A DNA stretch of 64,000 nucleotides from assembly GCF_900101465.1 (NCBI RefSeq), contig NZ_FMZM01000006.1:274461-338460 (forward strand), written 5' to 3'. The first letter of the stretch is position 1. Every line of letters starts with the position of its first letter. Positions 20,668 through 29,853 of the stretch are shown here, piece by piece. The translations under genes and the position numbers were made by a program. Origin of the DNA: Nocardioides lianchengensis. GTDB taxonomy: Bacteria; Actinomycetota; Actinomycetes; Propionibacteriales; Nocardioidaceae. The notes beneath the pieces are model-generated. The model was not told the origin of the DNA and did no database searches. It saw only the letters and a list, made by a program, of their open reading frames with translations.

Positions 20668-22431
20668 ATGACTGCAGACGGCCCGTTCGGGACAGAGTCC
20701 AACTCCGGTGGCGCGAGCGCTGAGGAGCTCCTCAACCAGGTGCGGTTCCTGGAGGCCGAGGTAGGCGATCTTCGCCGTCGGCTCTCCGACGGCCCCGGCG
20801 GATCACGCGGCCTCGAGCTCCGCCTGGCGGACGCGCAACGGTCCCTCGCGGCGGTGACGAGCCAGAACGAACGCCTCGCCCAGACACTGCGCGAGGCCCG
20901 CGACCAGATCATGAAGCTGAAGGAGGAGGTCGACCGCCTGGCGCAGCCGCCGGCGGGCTTCGGCACCTTCCTGCAGCGCAACGAGGACGACTCGGTCGAC
21001 GTGTTCACCGGGGGGCGCAAGCTCCGGGTCAACGTCAGCCCCAGCGTCGAGCTCGACACCCTGCGCCGGGGGCAGGAGGTGATGCTCAACGAGGCGCTCA
21101 ACGTCGTCGCCGCCCTCGACTACGAGGAGGTCGGCGAGGTGGTGATGTTCAAGGAGCTGCTCGCCGACGGCGAGCGTGCCCTGGTCATCGCGAACGCCGA
21201 CGAGGAGCGCGTCGTACGCCTCGCGGAGCCGCTGCGCACCGATACCATCCGGGCGGGCGACTCGCTGCTGCTCGACTCGCGGGCCGGCTACGTCTACGAG
21301 AAGGTGCCGAAGTCGGAGGTCGAGGAGCTGGTCCTCGAGGAGGTTCCCGACATCGCCTACGAGTCGATCGGCGGTCTGCGCGGCCAGATCGAGCAGATCC
21401 AGGACGCGGTCGAGCTTCCCTACCTGCACCCCGAGCTGTTCAAGGAGCACGAGCTGAAGCCGCCGAAGGGCGTTCTGCTCTACGGTCCTCCCGGCTGCGG
21501 CAAGACCCTGATCGCCAAGGCCGTCGCGAACAGCCTGGCCAAGAAGGTCGCGGCCAAGACCGGCCAGGAGGGGAAGTCGTACTTCCTCAATATCAAGGGC
21601 CCCGAGCTGCTCAACAAGTACGTCGGCGAGACCGAGCGGCACATCCGTCTGGTCTTCCAGCGGGCGCGTGAGAAGGCGAGCAGCGGCACCCCCGTGATCG
21701 TGTTCTTCGACGAGATGGACTCCCTGTTCCGCACGCGCGGCTCCGGGGTCTCCTCGGACGTCGAGAACACCATCGTCCCCCAGCTGCTCAGCGAGATCGA
21801 CGGCGTCGAGCTGCTGGAGAACGTGCTGGTCATCGGCGCTTCCAACCGTGAGGACATGATCGATCCCGCGATCCTGCGGCCCGGCCGCCTCGACGTGAAG
21901 ATCAAAATCGAGCGCCCCGACGCGGAGTCGGCACGCGACATCTTCAGCAAGTACCTCACGACCTCGCTGCCGCTTCACACCGACGACCTCGCCGAGTTCG
22001 GTCACGACCGAGACGCCACAGTCGCGGGGATGATCCGCGCCACGGTCGAGCGGATGTACACCGAGACCGAGGAGAACCGCTTCCTCGAGGTCACCTACGC
22101 CAACGGTGACAAGGAGGTCCTCTACTTCAAGGACTTCAACTCCGGCGCGATGATCCAGAACATCGTCGACCGGGCCAAGAAGATGGCCATCAAGGACTTC
22201 CTCGACCACGACCAGCGCGGCCTGAGGGTCGCCCACCTGCTGCAGGCGTGCGTCGACGAGTTCAAGGAGAACGAGGACCTCCCGAACACCACCAACCCGG
22301 ACGACTGGGCCCGCATCTCCGGCAAGAAGGGCGAGCGGATCGTGTTCATCCGCACGCTCATCACCGGCAAGCAGGGCACCGAGCCGGGCCGGTCGATCGA
22401 CACGGTCGCCAACACGGGTCAGTACCTCTAG
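20668..22431 (+). CDS. arc: proteasomal AAA+ ATPase ARC/Mpa
   Basis: Hexameric unfoldase of 587 residues that recognises pupylated proteins and feeds them into the 20S proteasome. An N-terminal coiled coil (about 15-75) binds Pup, followed by tandem OB domains (to about 230). The AAA+ module has Walker A GPPGCGKT (about 272-279) and Walker [10 protein letters not shown] (about 344-352). The protein ends in GQYL, the C-terminal docking motif that opens the proteasome gate. The ATG at 20668 follows AGGAGG and gives the expected length; the longer upstream frame is not needed. Confidence 0.97.
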   Translation: MTADGPFGTESNSGGASAEELLNQVRFLEAEVGDLRRRLSDGPGGSRGLELRLADAQRSLAAVTSQNERLAQTLREARDQIMKLKEEVDRLAQPPAGFGTFLQRNEDDSVDVFTGGRKLRVNVSPSVELDTLRRGQEVMLNEALNVVAALDYEEVGEVVMFKELLADGERALVIANADEERVVRLAEPLRTDTIRAGDSLLLDSRAGYVYEKVPKSEVEELVLEEVPDIAYESIGGLRGQIEQIQDAVELPYLHPELFKEHELKPPKGVLLYGPPGCGKTLIAKAVANSLAKKVAAKTGQEGKSYFLNIKGPELLNKYVGETERHIRLVFQRAREKASSGTPVIVFFDEMDSLFRTRGSGVSSDVENTIVPQLLSEIDGVELLENVLVIGASNREDMIDPAILRPGRLDVKIKIERPDAESARDIFSKYLTTSLPLHTDDLAEFGHDRDATVAGMIRATVERMYTETEENRFLEVTYANGDKEVLYFKDFNSGAMIQNIVDRAKKMAIKDFLDHDQRGLRVAHLLQACVDEFKENEDLPNTTNPDDWARISGKKGERIVFIRTLITGKQGTEPGRSIDTVANTGQYL

Positions 22432-22457
22432 CCCGACGACCGACCCGACGTCGTACG

Positions 22458-22492
22458 ACGGAGCCCACCACCGATCAGGTGGCGGGCTCCGT
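22458..22492. terminator. bidirectional hairpin between arc and ybaK-like gene
   Basis: ACGGAGCCC (22458-22466) pairs with GGGCTCCGT (22484-22492). An inner CCACC/GGTGG stem and a GATCA loop extend it to 14 pairs with one mismatch. It lies between convergent genes and overlaps the stop codon of the YbaK-like gene. There is no U-tract, as is usual for actinobacteria. Confidence 0.68.
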
Positions 22493-22954
22493 CACGTCCG
22501 CGACCGTGGCGTCCAGCACCGCGAGCAGCTCAGCGGCATCGACGTTGAGCCCGACCCCGTGCGCGCCGGCGCCGATCGAGACCGGGCCGGCGATCGAGGC
22601 GTCGGCGATGACCGGCAGCGCCGCCCGGCTTCCCAGCGGCGTGATCGTCCCGCGCACGTAGCCGGTCACCTCGTGCGCCGCCTCCGCGCTGGGCATCGAC
22701 AGGCGGTTGACGCCCAGCAGGGCCCGCAGCTTGGGCCAGGCGATCTCGCGGTCCCCGGGGACCAGGACGAACCGGTGGTCGCCGTCGGCCACCCGCACGA
22801 CCATGGTCTTCAGGAGCTGGTGCGGAGAGATCCCGCGAGCCGCGGCTGCCTCCTCCAGGGACCGGACCGCGCCGTGTGCGGTGACCTCGTAGGTCAATCC
22901 GAGCGCGTCCGCCGCGGTGGTGGCCGGTGCTGATTGTGACCAATCGGCATTCAC
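22475..22954 (-). CDS. YbaK/EbsC family aminoacyl-tRNA deacylase
   Basis: About 159 residues with the YbaK/prolyl-tRNA-deacylase fold: an HGAVRSLEEAAAARG opening, LLKTMVVRV with the conserved Lys, RFVLVPGDREI, and GTITPLGSRAALPV near the end. Members hydrolyse mischarged tRNAs such as Cys- or Ala-tRNAPro. The start is uncertain. GTG at 22954 is used here; TTG at 22984 would add ten residues. With either start the N-terminus is encoded partly by the hairpin repeats (22928-22990), giving the ADWSQS peptide also seen in the HAD protein. It is convergent with arc. Confidence 0.83.
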   Translation of the reverse strand: MNADWSQSAPATTAADALGLTYEVTAHGAVRSLEEAAAARGISPHQLLKTMVVRVADGDHRFVLVPGDREIAWPKLRALLGVNRLSMPSAEAAHEVTGYVRGTITPLGSRAALPVIADASIAGPVSIGAGAHGVGLNVDAAELLAVLDATVADVTEPAT

Positions 22955-22990
22955 GGGGCGGCCGACCGTGACGTTTGTGACCAATCAGCA
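22928..22990. repeat. two hairpin repeats at the ybaK-like 5' end
   Basis: Unit one at 22928-22949: arms TGCTGATTG and CAATCGGCA around TGAC. Unit two at 22971-22990: arms ACGTTTG and CAATCAGC around TGAC. They span the start region of the YbaK-like gene and abut the stop codon of the upstream DUF3592-like gene (stop at 22992-22994), so both reading frames end or begin in repeat sequence. Confidence 0.83.
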
Positions 22991-22991
22991 T

Positions 22992-23477
22992 TCACGTAGT
23001 CAGCCTAGGCGAGGCGAACCGCCGCCGGATCCGGAATCCGAGCACGACCAGGCCGAGCCCGACCAGCACCCCACCGCCGATCCGGAACCACCACACGGAC
23101 GCCGACTGCCGATCCTGGCTGGCGAGCCACTCGTCGGTGTTGTTGTGGACGTCGCCGGGCCGCGAGGCGTCGTAGAGGAGGGCAAGGGTGTCAGGGACGG
23201 CGTCCTCGTCGCACTGGTCGTACTCGCGGTGCGTGTAGTCCTCGCCGGCGACCCGGTAGGCGTAGACACCGCACACCACGGTGTACGTCGACCGGTTCCG
23301 TCGGCCCCCGCGGGTCCGCTCCCGCTCGAAGGTGTCGACCAGCGCTCCGGTGGTCTCGACGCCGCCAGAGTCCCGCAGAGCGCGCACCTCGGCGGCTTGC
23401 TCGTCGTACCCGATCGACGCCGTGAGCTCCGATGCTCCCAGCAGCAGCGCGCCCAGGACCATCAGCTTCAGCCACAT
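22992..23477 (-). CDS. DUF3592-like membrane protein
   Basis: Protein of 161 residues with a signal-anchor or first membrane helix (about 3-20), an extracytoplasmic domain of about 100 residues and a second helix (about 128-147) followed by a basic tail. The middle part ([13 protein letters not shown], then [19 protein letters not shown]) resembles DUF3592 proteins, with two Cys about 33 residues apart. Function is unknown. ATG at 23477 is chosen because the hydrophobic helix starts immediately after it. The stop codon borders a hairpin repeat. Confidence 0.7.
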   Translation of the reverse strand: MWLKLMVLGALLLGASELTASIGYDEQAAEVRALRDSGGVETTGALVDTFERERTRGGRRNRSTYTVVCGVYAYRVAGEDYTHREYDQCDEDAVPDTLALLYDASRPGDVHNNTDEWLASQDRQSASVWWFRIGGGVLVGLGLVVLGFRIRRRFASPRLTT

Positions 23478-23526
23478 GGCGGCGGTCCTACCCGCGGGAC
23501 CCCTCGGCCAACCTGTCGCGGGCACG

Positions 23527-23532
23527 TAGTCT
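23527..23532 (+). promoter_or_regulatory. -10 box for leaderless dop
   Basis: TAGTCT, seven nucleotides before the ATG at 23540, with no Shine-Dalgarno sequence between. Confidence 0.5.
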
Positions 23533-23539
23533 CACCATC

Positions 23540-25048
23540 ATGAGTGTGCGCCGCGTCATGGGGACGGAGGTCGAGTACGGCATCACCGTGCAGGGCCAGC
23601 CGCTGGCGAACCCGATGGTGGCCTCGTCGCAGGTCGTGAACGCCTACGCGTCCGCGACCGTCCGGGCCCGCCGCGCCCGGTGGGACTTCGAGGAGGAGTC
23701 GCCGCTGCGCGACGCCCGCGGTTTCGACATGGCCCGGCAGGTCGCCGATCCGAGCCAGCTCACCGACGAGGACCTCGGCCTGGCCAACGTCATCCTCACC
23801 AACGGCGCCCGCCTGTACGTCGACCACGCGCACCCGGAGTACTCCACGCCCGAGGTGACCACGCCCCTCGACATCGTCCGATGGGACAAGGCGGGGGAGC
23901 AGGTCATGCTCGACGCCCAGCGCCGGGCCGCCCAGCTGCCCGGGGGCGCGCCGATCCTGATGTACAAGAACAACACCGACAACAAGGGCGCGTCCTACGG
24001 CTCCCACGAGAACTACCTGATGCGCCGCTCGACGCCGTTCGCCGAGATCGTCAGGCACCTGACGCCCTTCTTCGTCTCCCGCCAGGTCGTGACGGGGTCG
24101 GGCCGGGTCGGCATCGGTCAGGACGGCCGTGCGCACGGGTTCCAGCTCAGTCAGCGGGCCGACTACTTCGAGGTCGAGGTCGGTCTGGAGACGACGCTCA
24201 AGCGCCCGATCATCAACACTCGCGACGAGCCGCACGCGGACCCCGAGAAGTACCGCCGGCTGCACGTCATCATCGGCGACGCCAACCTCGCCGAGGTGTC
24301 GACGTACCTGAAGGTCGGCACCACCTCCCTCGTGCTCGCAATGATCGAGGACCGGTTCATCTCGGTCGACCTGTCCGTCGACGGTCCGGTCTCGGCGCTG
24401 CGGGCGGTCTCGCACGACCCGACCCTGCGCGAGACCGTGACGCTCCAGGACGGTCGGAAGCTGACCGCCGTCCAGCTGCAGCTCGAATACCTCGACCTGG
24501 CCAAGAAGTACGTCGAGGACCGGTACGGCGCCGACGCCGACGCGCAGACCGTCGACGTCCTGACCCGCTGGGAGTCGGTCCTGGACAGGTTGGAGCGCGA
24601 CCCGATGTCGCTGGCCCGCGAGCTGGACTGGGTCGCGAAGCTGAACCTGCTCCAGCAGTACCGCGACCGCGACGGGCTCGACTGGGACGACGCGAAGCTG
24701 CAGATGATCGACGTTCAGTACTCCGACATCCGCCCCGAGAAGGGCCTCTACAACAAGCTCGTGGCCAGCGGCCGGATCGAGCGACTTCTCGACGATGCCT
24801 CCGTCACCGCGGCGATGCACGACCCGCCCACCGACACCCGGGCGTACTTCCGCGGCCGGTGCCTGGAGAAGTACGCCGAGCACGTCGCCGCCGCTTCGTG
24901 GGACTCGGTGATCTTCGACCTGCCCGGTCGCGAGTCCCTGCAGCGGGTGCCCACCATCGACCCGCTGCGCGGCAGCAAGGCGCACGTCGGCGAGCTCCTC
25001 GACCGCAGTGAGACGGCCGAGGAGTTGTTCACCGCTCTCACCCGCTGA
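23540..25048 (+). CDS. dop: Pup deamidase/depupylase Dop
   Basis: Enzyme of 502 residues that converts the C-terminal Gln of Pup to Glu and also removes Pup from substrates. It belongs to the carboxylate-amine ligase superfamily with PafA. The N-terminal GTEVEYGI holds the metal-binding Glu pair and the start of the catalytic base region. The loop specific to Dop is present around residues 40-60 ([17 protein letters not shown]), and NTRDEPHAD and [15 protein letters not shown] are shared with PafA. A repeat-free 17-bp spacer separates it from pup. ATG at 23540 starts the conserved SVRRVMGTE. Confidence 0.97.
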   Translation: MSVRRVMGTEVEYGITVQGQPLANPMVASSQVVNAYASATVRARRARWDFEEESPLRDARGFDMARQVADPSQLTDEDLGLANVILTNGARLYVDHAHPEYSTPEVTTPLDIVRWDKAGEQVMLDAQRRAAQLPGGAPILMYKNNTDNKGASYGSHENYLMRRSTPFAEIVRHLTPFFVSRQVVTGSGRVGIGQDGRAHGFQLSQRADYFEVEVGLETTLKRPIINTRDEPHADPEKYRRLHVIIGDANLAEVSTYLKVGTTSLVLAMIEDRFISVDLSVDGPVSALRAVSHDPTLRETVTLQDGRKLTAVQLQLEYLDLAKKYVEDRYGADADAQTVDVLTRWESVLDRLERDPMSLARELDWVAKLNLLQQYRDRDGLDWDDAKLQMIDVQYSDIRPEKGLYNKLVASGRIERLLDDASVTAAMHDPPTDTRAYFRGRCLEKYAEHVAAASWDSVIFDLPGRESLQRVPTIDPLRGSKAHVGELLDRSETAEELFTALTR

Positions 25049-25053
25049 GTGGA

Positions 25054-25059
25054 TAGGGT
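25054..25059 (+). promoter_or_regulatory. -10 box for leaderless pup
   Basis: TAGGGT, six nucleotides before the pup ATG at 25066. It lies just after the dop stop, so pup may have its own leaderless transcript besides dop read-through. Confidence 0.48.
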
Positions 25060-25065
25060 CGAGTC

Positions 25066-25263
25066 ATGGCACAGGAGCAGAAGCAACCGCGCAAGAACTC
25101 CGAGACCGAGGAGGTCGTGGAGACGGCCCCCGAGACCGACGTGGCCGAGCGCAAGGAGGCGCTCGACAACGACGTCGACGACCTGCTCGACGAGATCGAC
25201 GACGTCCTCGAGACCAACGCCGAGGACTTCGTGAAGTCGTTCATCCAGAAGGGCGGCCAGTGA
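25066..25263 (+). CDS. pup: prokaryotic ubiquitin-like protein Pup
   Basis: Protein modifier of 65 residues, mostly acidic and disordered, attached to substrate lysines by PafA to mark them for the proteasome. The second half ([18 protein letters not shown]) is the coiled-coil-forming region recognised by ARC. The C-terminus is GGQ, so the encoded form needs deamidation by Dop. The only lysines lie in the N-terminal part, in ERKE and near the end in FVKSFIQK. The stop codon overlaps the prcB GTG start (GTGA), coupling synthesis of tag and protease. Confidence 0.97.
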   Translation: MAQEQKQPRKNSETEEVVETAPETDVAERKEALDNDVDDLLDEIDDVLETNAEDFVKSFIQKGGQ

Positions 25264-26123
25264 CGGATCCGCGCCTGCCCGCCGCCTACCTGCGGCCGGG
25301 CGTCTCGTCCTTCGCCGACTTCGTCTCCGACCAGGCCCCCGACCTGCTCCCGGGCCGGCGCGCGGTGCCGCAGGGCAACGCCGGCGACCTCGCCCCGCAC
25401 GGCACGACCATCGTCGCGGCGACCTTCGCGGGCGGCGTCGTACTCGCCGGGGACCGGCGGGCCACGATGGGCAACATCATCGCCCAGCGCGACATCGAGA
25501 AGGTGTTCCCGGCCGACGAGTTCTCCGCCGTCGGCATCGCCGGCACCGCCGGTCTGGCGATCGAGATGGTCCGCCTGTTCCAGACCGAGCTCGAACACTA
25601 CGAGAAGATCGAGGGCACCACGCTCTCCTTCGACGGCAAGGCCAACCGGCTCGCCGCGCTGATCCGCGGCAATCTCGGGATGGCCATGCAGGGGCTGGCC
25701 GTCGTCCCCCTGTTCGTCGGTTACGACCTGAAGGCTGGTCACGGGCGGATCTTCAGCTACGACGTGACCGGCGGGCGCTACGAGGAATACGGCTTCCACT
25801 CCGTCGGCTCCGGTTCGCTGTTCGCACGCGGTGCGCTGAAGAAGCTCTACCGCGAGGACCTCTCCGAGGCTGACTGTGTGATGACGGTCGTCCAGGCCCT
25901 GTACGACGCCGCCGACGACGACTCCGCCACCGGAGGGCCCGACGTGGCCCGACGGATCTTCCCGGTGGTGCAGGTCATCACCGCCGAGGGTGGCCACCGA
26001 CTTCCCGACGCCGAGGTCGCGGACGTCGCCGACCGGATGATCGCGGCGCGGATGTCCGCACCCAACGGCCCGCGGGCCGAGCTCCCCGGTGTCTCGACAA
26101 GCTCGACAACCGAAAGGCCCTAG
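25260..26123 (+). CDS. prcB: proteasome subunit beta PrcB
   Basis: Catalytic subunit of the 20S proteasome, 287 residues. An N-terminal propeptide of 48 residues ends in HG, and maturation exposes Thr49 of [11 protein letters not shown]. The catalytic Asp and Lys follow in [11 protein letters not shown] and in the helix of the DIEKVFP region. GTG start overlaps the pup stop. The last residues ([11 protein letters not shown]) are encoded by a dispersed repeat, GGTGTCTCGACAAGCTCGAC at 26089-26108, so the C-terminal tail is probably lineage-specific. Confidence 0.97.
   Translation: MTDPRLPAAYLRPGVSSFADFVSDQAPDLLPGRRAVPQGNAGDLAPHGTTIVAATFAGGVVLAGDRRATMGNIIAQRDIEKVFPADEFSAVGIAGTAGLAIEMVRLFQTELEHYEKIEGTTLSFDGKANRLAALIRGNLGMAMQGLAVVPLFVGYDLKAGHGRIFSYDVTGGRYEEYGFHSVGSGSLFARGALKKLYREDLSEADCVMTVVQALYDAADDDSATGGPDVARRIFPVVQVITAEGGHRLPDAEVADVADRMIAARMSAPNGPRAELPGVSTSSTTERP
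26089..26111. repeat. TCGACAAGCTCGA-type repeat in prcB tail
   Basis: A short imperfect palindrome around CAAGC. It resembles a dispersed element that I recall from Nocardioides-type genomes, usually intergenic. Here it encodes the last residues of PrcB and runs to within about 18 nt of the prcA start. Confidence 0.5.
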
Positions 26124-26128
26124 TCCGG

Positions 26129-27019
26129 ATGAGCATGCCGTTCTACGTCTCGCCCGAGCAGCTGATGAAGGACCGGGCCGACTTCGCCCGCAAGGGCATC
26201 GCGCGCGGTCGTTCGGTCGTTGCCGTCCAGTACGCCGACGGCATCCTGTTCGCCTCCGAGAACCCGTCGCAGGCGCTGCACAAGGTCTCCGAGATCTACG
26301 ACCGGATCGCCTTCGCCGCGGTCGGCCGCTACAACGAGTTCGAGAACCTGCGGATCGCCGGCGTACGCCTCGCCGACATGCGCGGCTACGCCTACGACCG
26401 CCGCGACGTCACCGGCCGCGGGCTCGCCAACGCCTACGCCCAGACGCTCGGCACGATCTTCTCCAGCGGCGGTGAGAAGCCCTACGAGGTCGAGATCTTC
26501 GTCGGCGAAATCGGTGACGCCCCGGAGGAGGACCAGATCTTCCGCCTGACGTACGACGGCCAGGTCGCCGACGTGCACCAGTACGCCGTGATGGGCGGCG
26601 CCGCGGACTCCGTGTCGGCCTACCTGAAGGAGCGGTACGCCGCCGGCGCCTCCTTGGAGGGTGCCCTGCGGCTCGCCGTCGGCGCGCTCGGCCACACCGA
26701 CGCCGAGGACCGGGTGATCCCTGTCCGCGACCTCGAGGTCGCCGTGCTCGACCGGACCCGCACCCGGCCTCGCAAGTTCCTGCGCCTGATGCCCAGCCGC
26801 CTGGAGACCCTCCTCGGCGGTCGGGGACCCGAGGTCGCCTCGCCCCCCGCTCCGGGCGACACCGACCCCGGCGCCGCCTCCTCGGGCGTCCGCGTCGACA
26901 ACCCCGCCGACCCCACCGACCAGACCAGCGGTCACATCGCACCGCTGGAGGACCCCGTCACGGGTGAGCCGCCTGTCGCTCCGCCGGACGCCGGCTCGGA
27001 CGGTGGGCGCCCGCTCTGA
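26129..27019 (+). CDS. prcA: proteasome subunit alpha PrcA
   Basis: Structural alpha subunit of the 20S proteasome, 296 residues, forming the outer gated rings that contact ARC. The opening [21 protein letters not shown] is the gate and H0 helix, followed by [21 protein letters not shown]. The core ends near residue 230; the remaining tail is rich in Pro, Asp and Ser, as in many actinobacterial alpha subunits. The ATG lies five bases after the prcB stop, with GAAAGG upstream as Shine-Dalgarno sequence. A hairpin repeat array follows the stop and may end the dop-pup-prcBA transcript. Confidence 0.96.
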   Translation: MSMPFYVSPEQLMKDRADFARKGIARGRSVVAVQYADGILFASENPSQALHKVSEIYDRIAFAAVGRYNEFENLRIAGVRLADMRGYAYDRRDVTGRGLANAYAQTLGTIFSSGGEKPYEVEIFVGEIGDAPEEDQIFRLTYDGQVADVHQYAVMGGAADSVSAYLKERYAAGASLEGALRLAVGALGHTDAEDRVIPVRDLEVAVLDRTRTRPRKFLRLMPSRLETLLGGRGPEVASPPAPGDTDPGAASSGVRVDNPADPTDQTSGHIAPLEDPVTGEPPVAPPDAGSDGGRPL

Positions 27020-27030
27020 GCGGGTGAGCC

Positions 27031-27105
27031 GCCGATGCTGATTGGTCACAATCGTCAACACCTTGTGAGCACGAGGTGATGATTGTGACCAATCAGCGCA
27101 TCGGC
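27031..27105. repeat. inverted pair of hairpin repeats after prcA
   Basis: Two units in opposite orientation. The outer arms run from GCCGATG (27031) to CATCGGC (ends 27105), and the inner segments contain CTGATTGGTCACAATC on the left and its inverse on the right, with small indels. The pair could fold into one stem of about 30 bp. It lies 12 nt after the prcA stop. Confidence 0.83.
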
Positions 27106-27217
27106 CAGCAGCGCGGCTGGCCACAAAGGTTCCACAAGCAAGCGTCCGGCACACATCTCCACAGGCGAGCTCGAGTGCGCTGCCACGATGTCGGAGTCGT
27201 TGCGGACGCTGGCTCAC

Positions 27218-28198
27218 ATGTCAGAGGCCACCAAGGCGTTCGAACCCCGCGACGGCGAGACGCCGATCCGCGGGAACGTGCGTGCCCGCGGCCACGACCG
27301 GGTCTCGCACGGCCTGTTCCTGCCTGACTCGGAGGACGACGACCCGGTCCACCGTTGGCACCGGGAGCTGCATGCCTGGCTGCAGGTCCTGCCGGAGTCT
27401 GCCGTCTTCACACACCTGACGGCGGTCAGGCTGTACGGATGGGATCAACCAAAGCTGCCGGAGCAGATTCCTGTCTGGGTTGCGGTCAACGTCCATGATC
27501 GACGGCCACGACGCGAGGGCCTGATCTGCTCGCGACTCACCCGCGAACCTGGCAAAAACGTGCGGCAAGGCTTCCCAGTGGAGGACCCGGAGGAGGTCCT
27601 ACTCCGGGTCGCACGCGACCTGGGCGTGCTCGATCTGGTCATCCTGATCGACTCGGCCCTCCGGAAGGACGACGTCGATCTCAGGCGACTCGCGGTCATC
27701 CTGAAGTCCGGGCGTCCCGGGGTGCGGGTCCTCGCAGCCGCCTACGAGCTGTCGCACGCCAAGCGCGAATCCGCAATGGAGAGTGTTCTCGGGGTCTTCC
27801 ACGCGGCCATGGACATCCCGGTCGAACCACAAGTCGAACTCTTCGACGACAGCGGGAACTTGATAGGACGCGGTGACTTCCTCGTCACGGGGACCAATTA
27901 CGTCCATGAGTACGACGGGGGAGTGCACCGCGATAAGAAGGAGCACCGCAAGGATCTGCGCCGAGAGCGCGGGTGGAGCGACACGCCGTACCGACGCAAG
28001 GGATTCAGCCTGGATGACCTGCTCAACCACCCCGTAGTCGTGATGCACGAGATGGACCGTGCTCTCGGCCGGCACCACGTCGAGTCCCGTATCAGGCGCT
28101 GGCGCACCCTCGTGCGAGAGTCGCTGTACGACGAGGTGGGCCGCAGACGGATCGTCAATCGATGGCGTCGCGCGATGGGCGTTGTCCAGTGGGTCTGA
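27218..28198 (+). CDS. DUF559/Vsr-like nuclease-domain protein, insertion in the proteasome locus
   Basis: Protein of 326 residues. The N-terminal half (about 20-170) resembles the winged-helix and AbiEi-like region found before DUF559 domains: AVFTHLTAVRLYGW, then a run with IDSALRKDDVDLRRL. The C-terminal half has a Vsr/PD-(D/E)XK-like pattern: PQVELFD, GRGDFLV and VHEYDGGVH. A role in DNA processing or toxin-antitoxin-like control is inferred. The start could also be ATG at 27188. By eye the gene is poorer in G+C and has less biased codon use than its neighbours, and hairpin repeats flank it on both sides. It interrupts the usual prcA-pafA order. Confidence 0.72.
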   Translation: MSEATKAFEPRDGETPIRGNVRARGHDRVSHGLFLPDSEDDDPVHRWHRELHAWLQVLPESAVFTHLTAVRLYGWDQPKLPEQIPVWVAVNVHDRRPRREGLICSRLTREPGKNVRQGFPVEDPEEVLLRVARDLGVLDLVILIDSALRKDDVDLRRLAVILKSGRPGVRVLAAAYELSHAKRESAMESVLGVFHAAMDIPVEPQVELFDDSGNLIGRGDFLVTGTNYVHEYDGGVHRDKKEHRKDLRRERGWSDTPYRRKGFSLDDLLNHPVVVMHEMDRALGRHHVESRIRRWRTLVRESLYDEVGRRRIVNRWRRAMGVVQWV

Positions 28199-28224
28199 CC
28201 TGAAGATCAAGCGAGTCTGCCCGC

Positions 28225-28250
28225 GGTGCTGATTGTGACCAATCAGCACC
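28225..28250. repeat. perfect hairpin repeat before pafA
   Basis: Perfect 11-bp arms, GGTGCTGATTG and its inverse, around the loop TGAC. It lies 27 nt after the nuclease-gene stop and is one of the two most symmetrical single units in the window. Confidence 0.88.
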
Positions 28251-28309
28251 GATCAAGCGCACTCGGCAACCCGAGACGGTTTCGCCGCCCGAACCGACCA
28301 CCTGCGCCG

Positions 28310-28315
28310 TAGTGT
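28310..28315 (+). promoter_or_regulatory. -10 box for leaderless pafA
   Basis: TAGTGT, six nucleotides before the pafA ATG at 28322. It indicates that pafA has its own promoter after the inserted nuclease gene. Confidence 0.48.
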
Positions 28316-28321
28316 GCACTT

Positions 28322-29683
28322 ATGGACCGTCGGATCTTCGGGATCGAGAACGAGTACGGCGTCACGTGCACGTTCAAGGGCCAGCGCCGCCTGAGTCCTG
28401 ACGAGGTCGCCCGGTATCTCTTCCGCAAGGTGGTCAGCTGGGGGCGCAGCAGCAACGTGTTCCTACGCAACGGCGCGCGGCTCTACCTCGACGTCGGCAG
28501 CCACCCCGAGTACGCGACGCCTGAGTGCGACGACATCACTGAGCTCGTCACCCACGACAAGGCGGGTGAGCGGGTTCTGGAGGGGCTCCTGCTTGACGCC
28601 GAGCAACGTCTGCACGACGAGGGCATCGCGGGTGAGATCTACCTGTTCAAGAACAACACCGACTCGGCCGGCAACTCGTACGGGTGCCACGAGAACTATC
28701 TGGTTGGACGGGCCGGCGAGTTCAGCCGCCTCGCTGACATCCTGATCCCGTTCCTCGTGACCCGTCAGATCATCGTGGGCGCCGGCAAGATCACGCAGAC
28801 CCCGCGTGGTGCGTCGTACTCGGTCTCTCAGCGCGCCGAGCACATCTGGGAGGGCGTCAGCAGCGCGACCACGCGCAGCCGGCCGATCATCAACACCCGC
28901 GACGAGCCGCATGCGGACGCAGAGAAGTACCGCCGTCTGCACGTCATCGTCGGCGACTCGAACATGAGTGAGACGACGACGATGCTGAAGGTCGCGAGCT
29001 GCGACCTGGTCCTGCGGATGATCGAGGAGGGCGTGGTCATGCGCGACCTCACGATGGAGAACCCGATCCGGGCGATCCGCGAGATCTCGCACGACGTGAC
29101 GGGTCGCCGCAAGGTGCGCCTCGCCAACGGTCGCGAGGCGAGCACGCTCGACATCCAGCAGGAGTACCTCTCGAAGGCACGCGACTTCGTCGACCGCCGC
29201 GGAATCAGCACTCCCACCATCGAGGCGGCACTGGATCTCTGGGAGCGCGGGCTGAAGGCCGTCGAGTCCGATGATCTCGGGCTGGTGGACACCGAGATCG
29301 ACTGGGTCATCAAGTGGAAGCTGATCGAGGCGTACCGGGCGAAGCATGGATTGCCTCTCGGACATGCCCGGATCGCGCAGCTCGACCTCGCCTACCACGA
29401 CATCCACCGAGGCCGGGGCCTCTACTACCTGCTCGAGAAGCGCGGCCGGGTCGCCCGCGTGACCACCGACCTCAAGATCTTCGAGGCCAAGTCGGTGCCC
29501 CCCCAGACCACCCGCGCGCGCCTTCGCGGTGAGTTCATCCGCAAGGCCCAGGAACGCCGCCGTGACTTCACCGTCGACTGGGTCCACCTGAAGCTTAACG
29601 ACCAGGCTCAGCGCACCGTGCTCTGCAAGGACCCGTTCCGAGCCCATGACGAGCGGGTCCAGCGGCTCATCGATGGGATGTGA
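28322..29683 (+). CDS. pafA: Pup--protein ligase PafA
   Basis: ATP-dependent ligase of 453 residues that couples the C-terminal Glu of deamidated Pup to substrate lysines. The N-terminal [12 protein letters not shown] carries the metal-binding Glu residues and the catalytic Asp follows in [14 protein letters not shown]. The region [19 protein letters not shown] is shared with Dop, but the long Dop loop is absent, as expected for the ligase. The smaller C-terminal domain ends near [14 protein letters not shown] separate leaderless promoter is likely. Confidence 0.97.
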   Translation: MDRRIFGIENEYGVTCTFKGQRRLSPDEVARYLFRKVVSWGRSSNVFLRNGARLYLDVGSHPEYATPECDDITELVTHDKAGERVLEGLLLDAEQRLHDEGIAGEIYLFKNNTDSAGNSYGCHENYLVGRAGEFSRLADILIPFLVTRQIIVGAGKITQTPRGASYSVSQRAEHIWEGVSSATTRSRPIINTRDEPHADAEKYRRLHVIVGDSNMSETTTMLKVASCDLVLRMIEEGVVMRDLTMENPIRAIREISHDVTGRRKVRLANGREASTLDIQQEYLSKARDFVDRRGISTPTIEAALDLWERGLKAVESDDLGLVDTEIDWVIKWKLIEAYRAKHGLPLGHARIAQLDLAYHDIHRGRGLYYLLEKRGRVARVTTDLKIFEAKSVPPQTTRARLRGEFIRKAQERRRDFTVDWVHLKLNDQAQRTVLCKDPFRAHDERVQRLIDGM

Positions 29684-29693
29684 GTCAGTCCGC

Positions 29694-29754
29694 GCCGTTT
29701 GTGACCAATCAGCGTCGCAAAGGTCGTCGACTTTGCCGTTTGTGACCAATCAGC
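29694..29754. repeat. two hybrid hairpin repeats after pafA
   Basis: Units at 29694-29713 and 29735-29754, in direct orientation. Both combine a GCCGTTTG left arm with a CAATCAGC right arm around TGAC, so each is a mismatched chimera of the two symmetrical types. The spacer holds GCAAAG and CTTTGC as a further inverted pair. Confidence 0.83.
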
Positions 29755-29853
29755 ACCGACCGGTGACCACCTGGGGATGCACTGAGCAACTTCTCAGGCA
29801 GGCCCGTTAAGGTTTGGCGCGCAACGTCACGCTCACGCCCGAAGGTTGGACTC

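Noticed and set aside
27237..27250. tRNA gene suggested by GTTCGAACCCC, a T-arm-like sequence
   Set aside because: No acceptor stem, D-arm or anticodon arm around it; it lies inside the nuclease-domain coding sequence.
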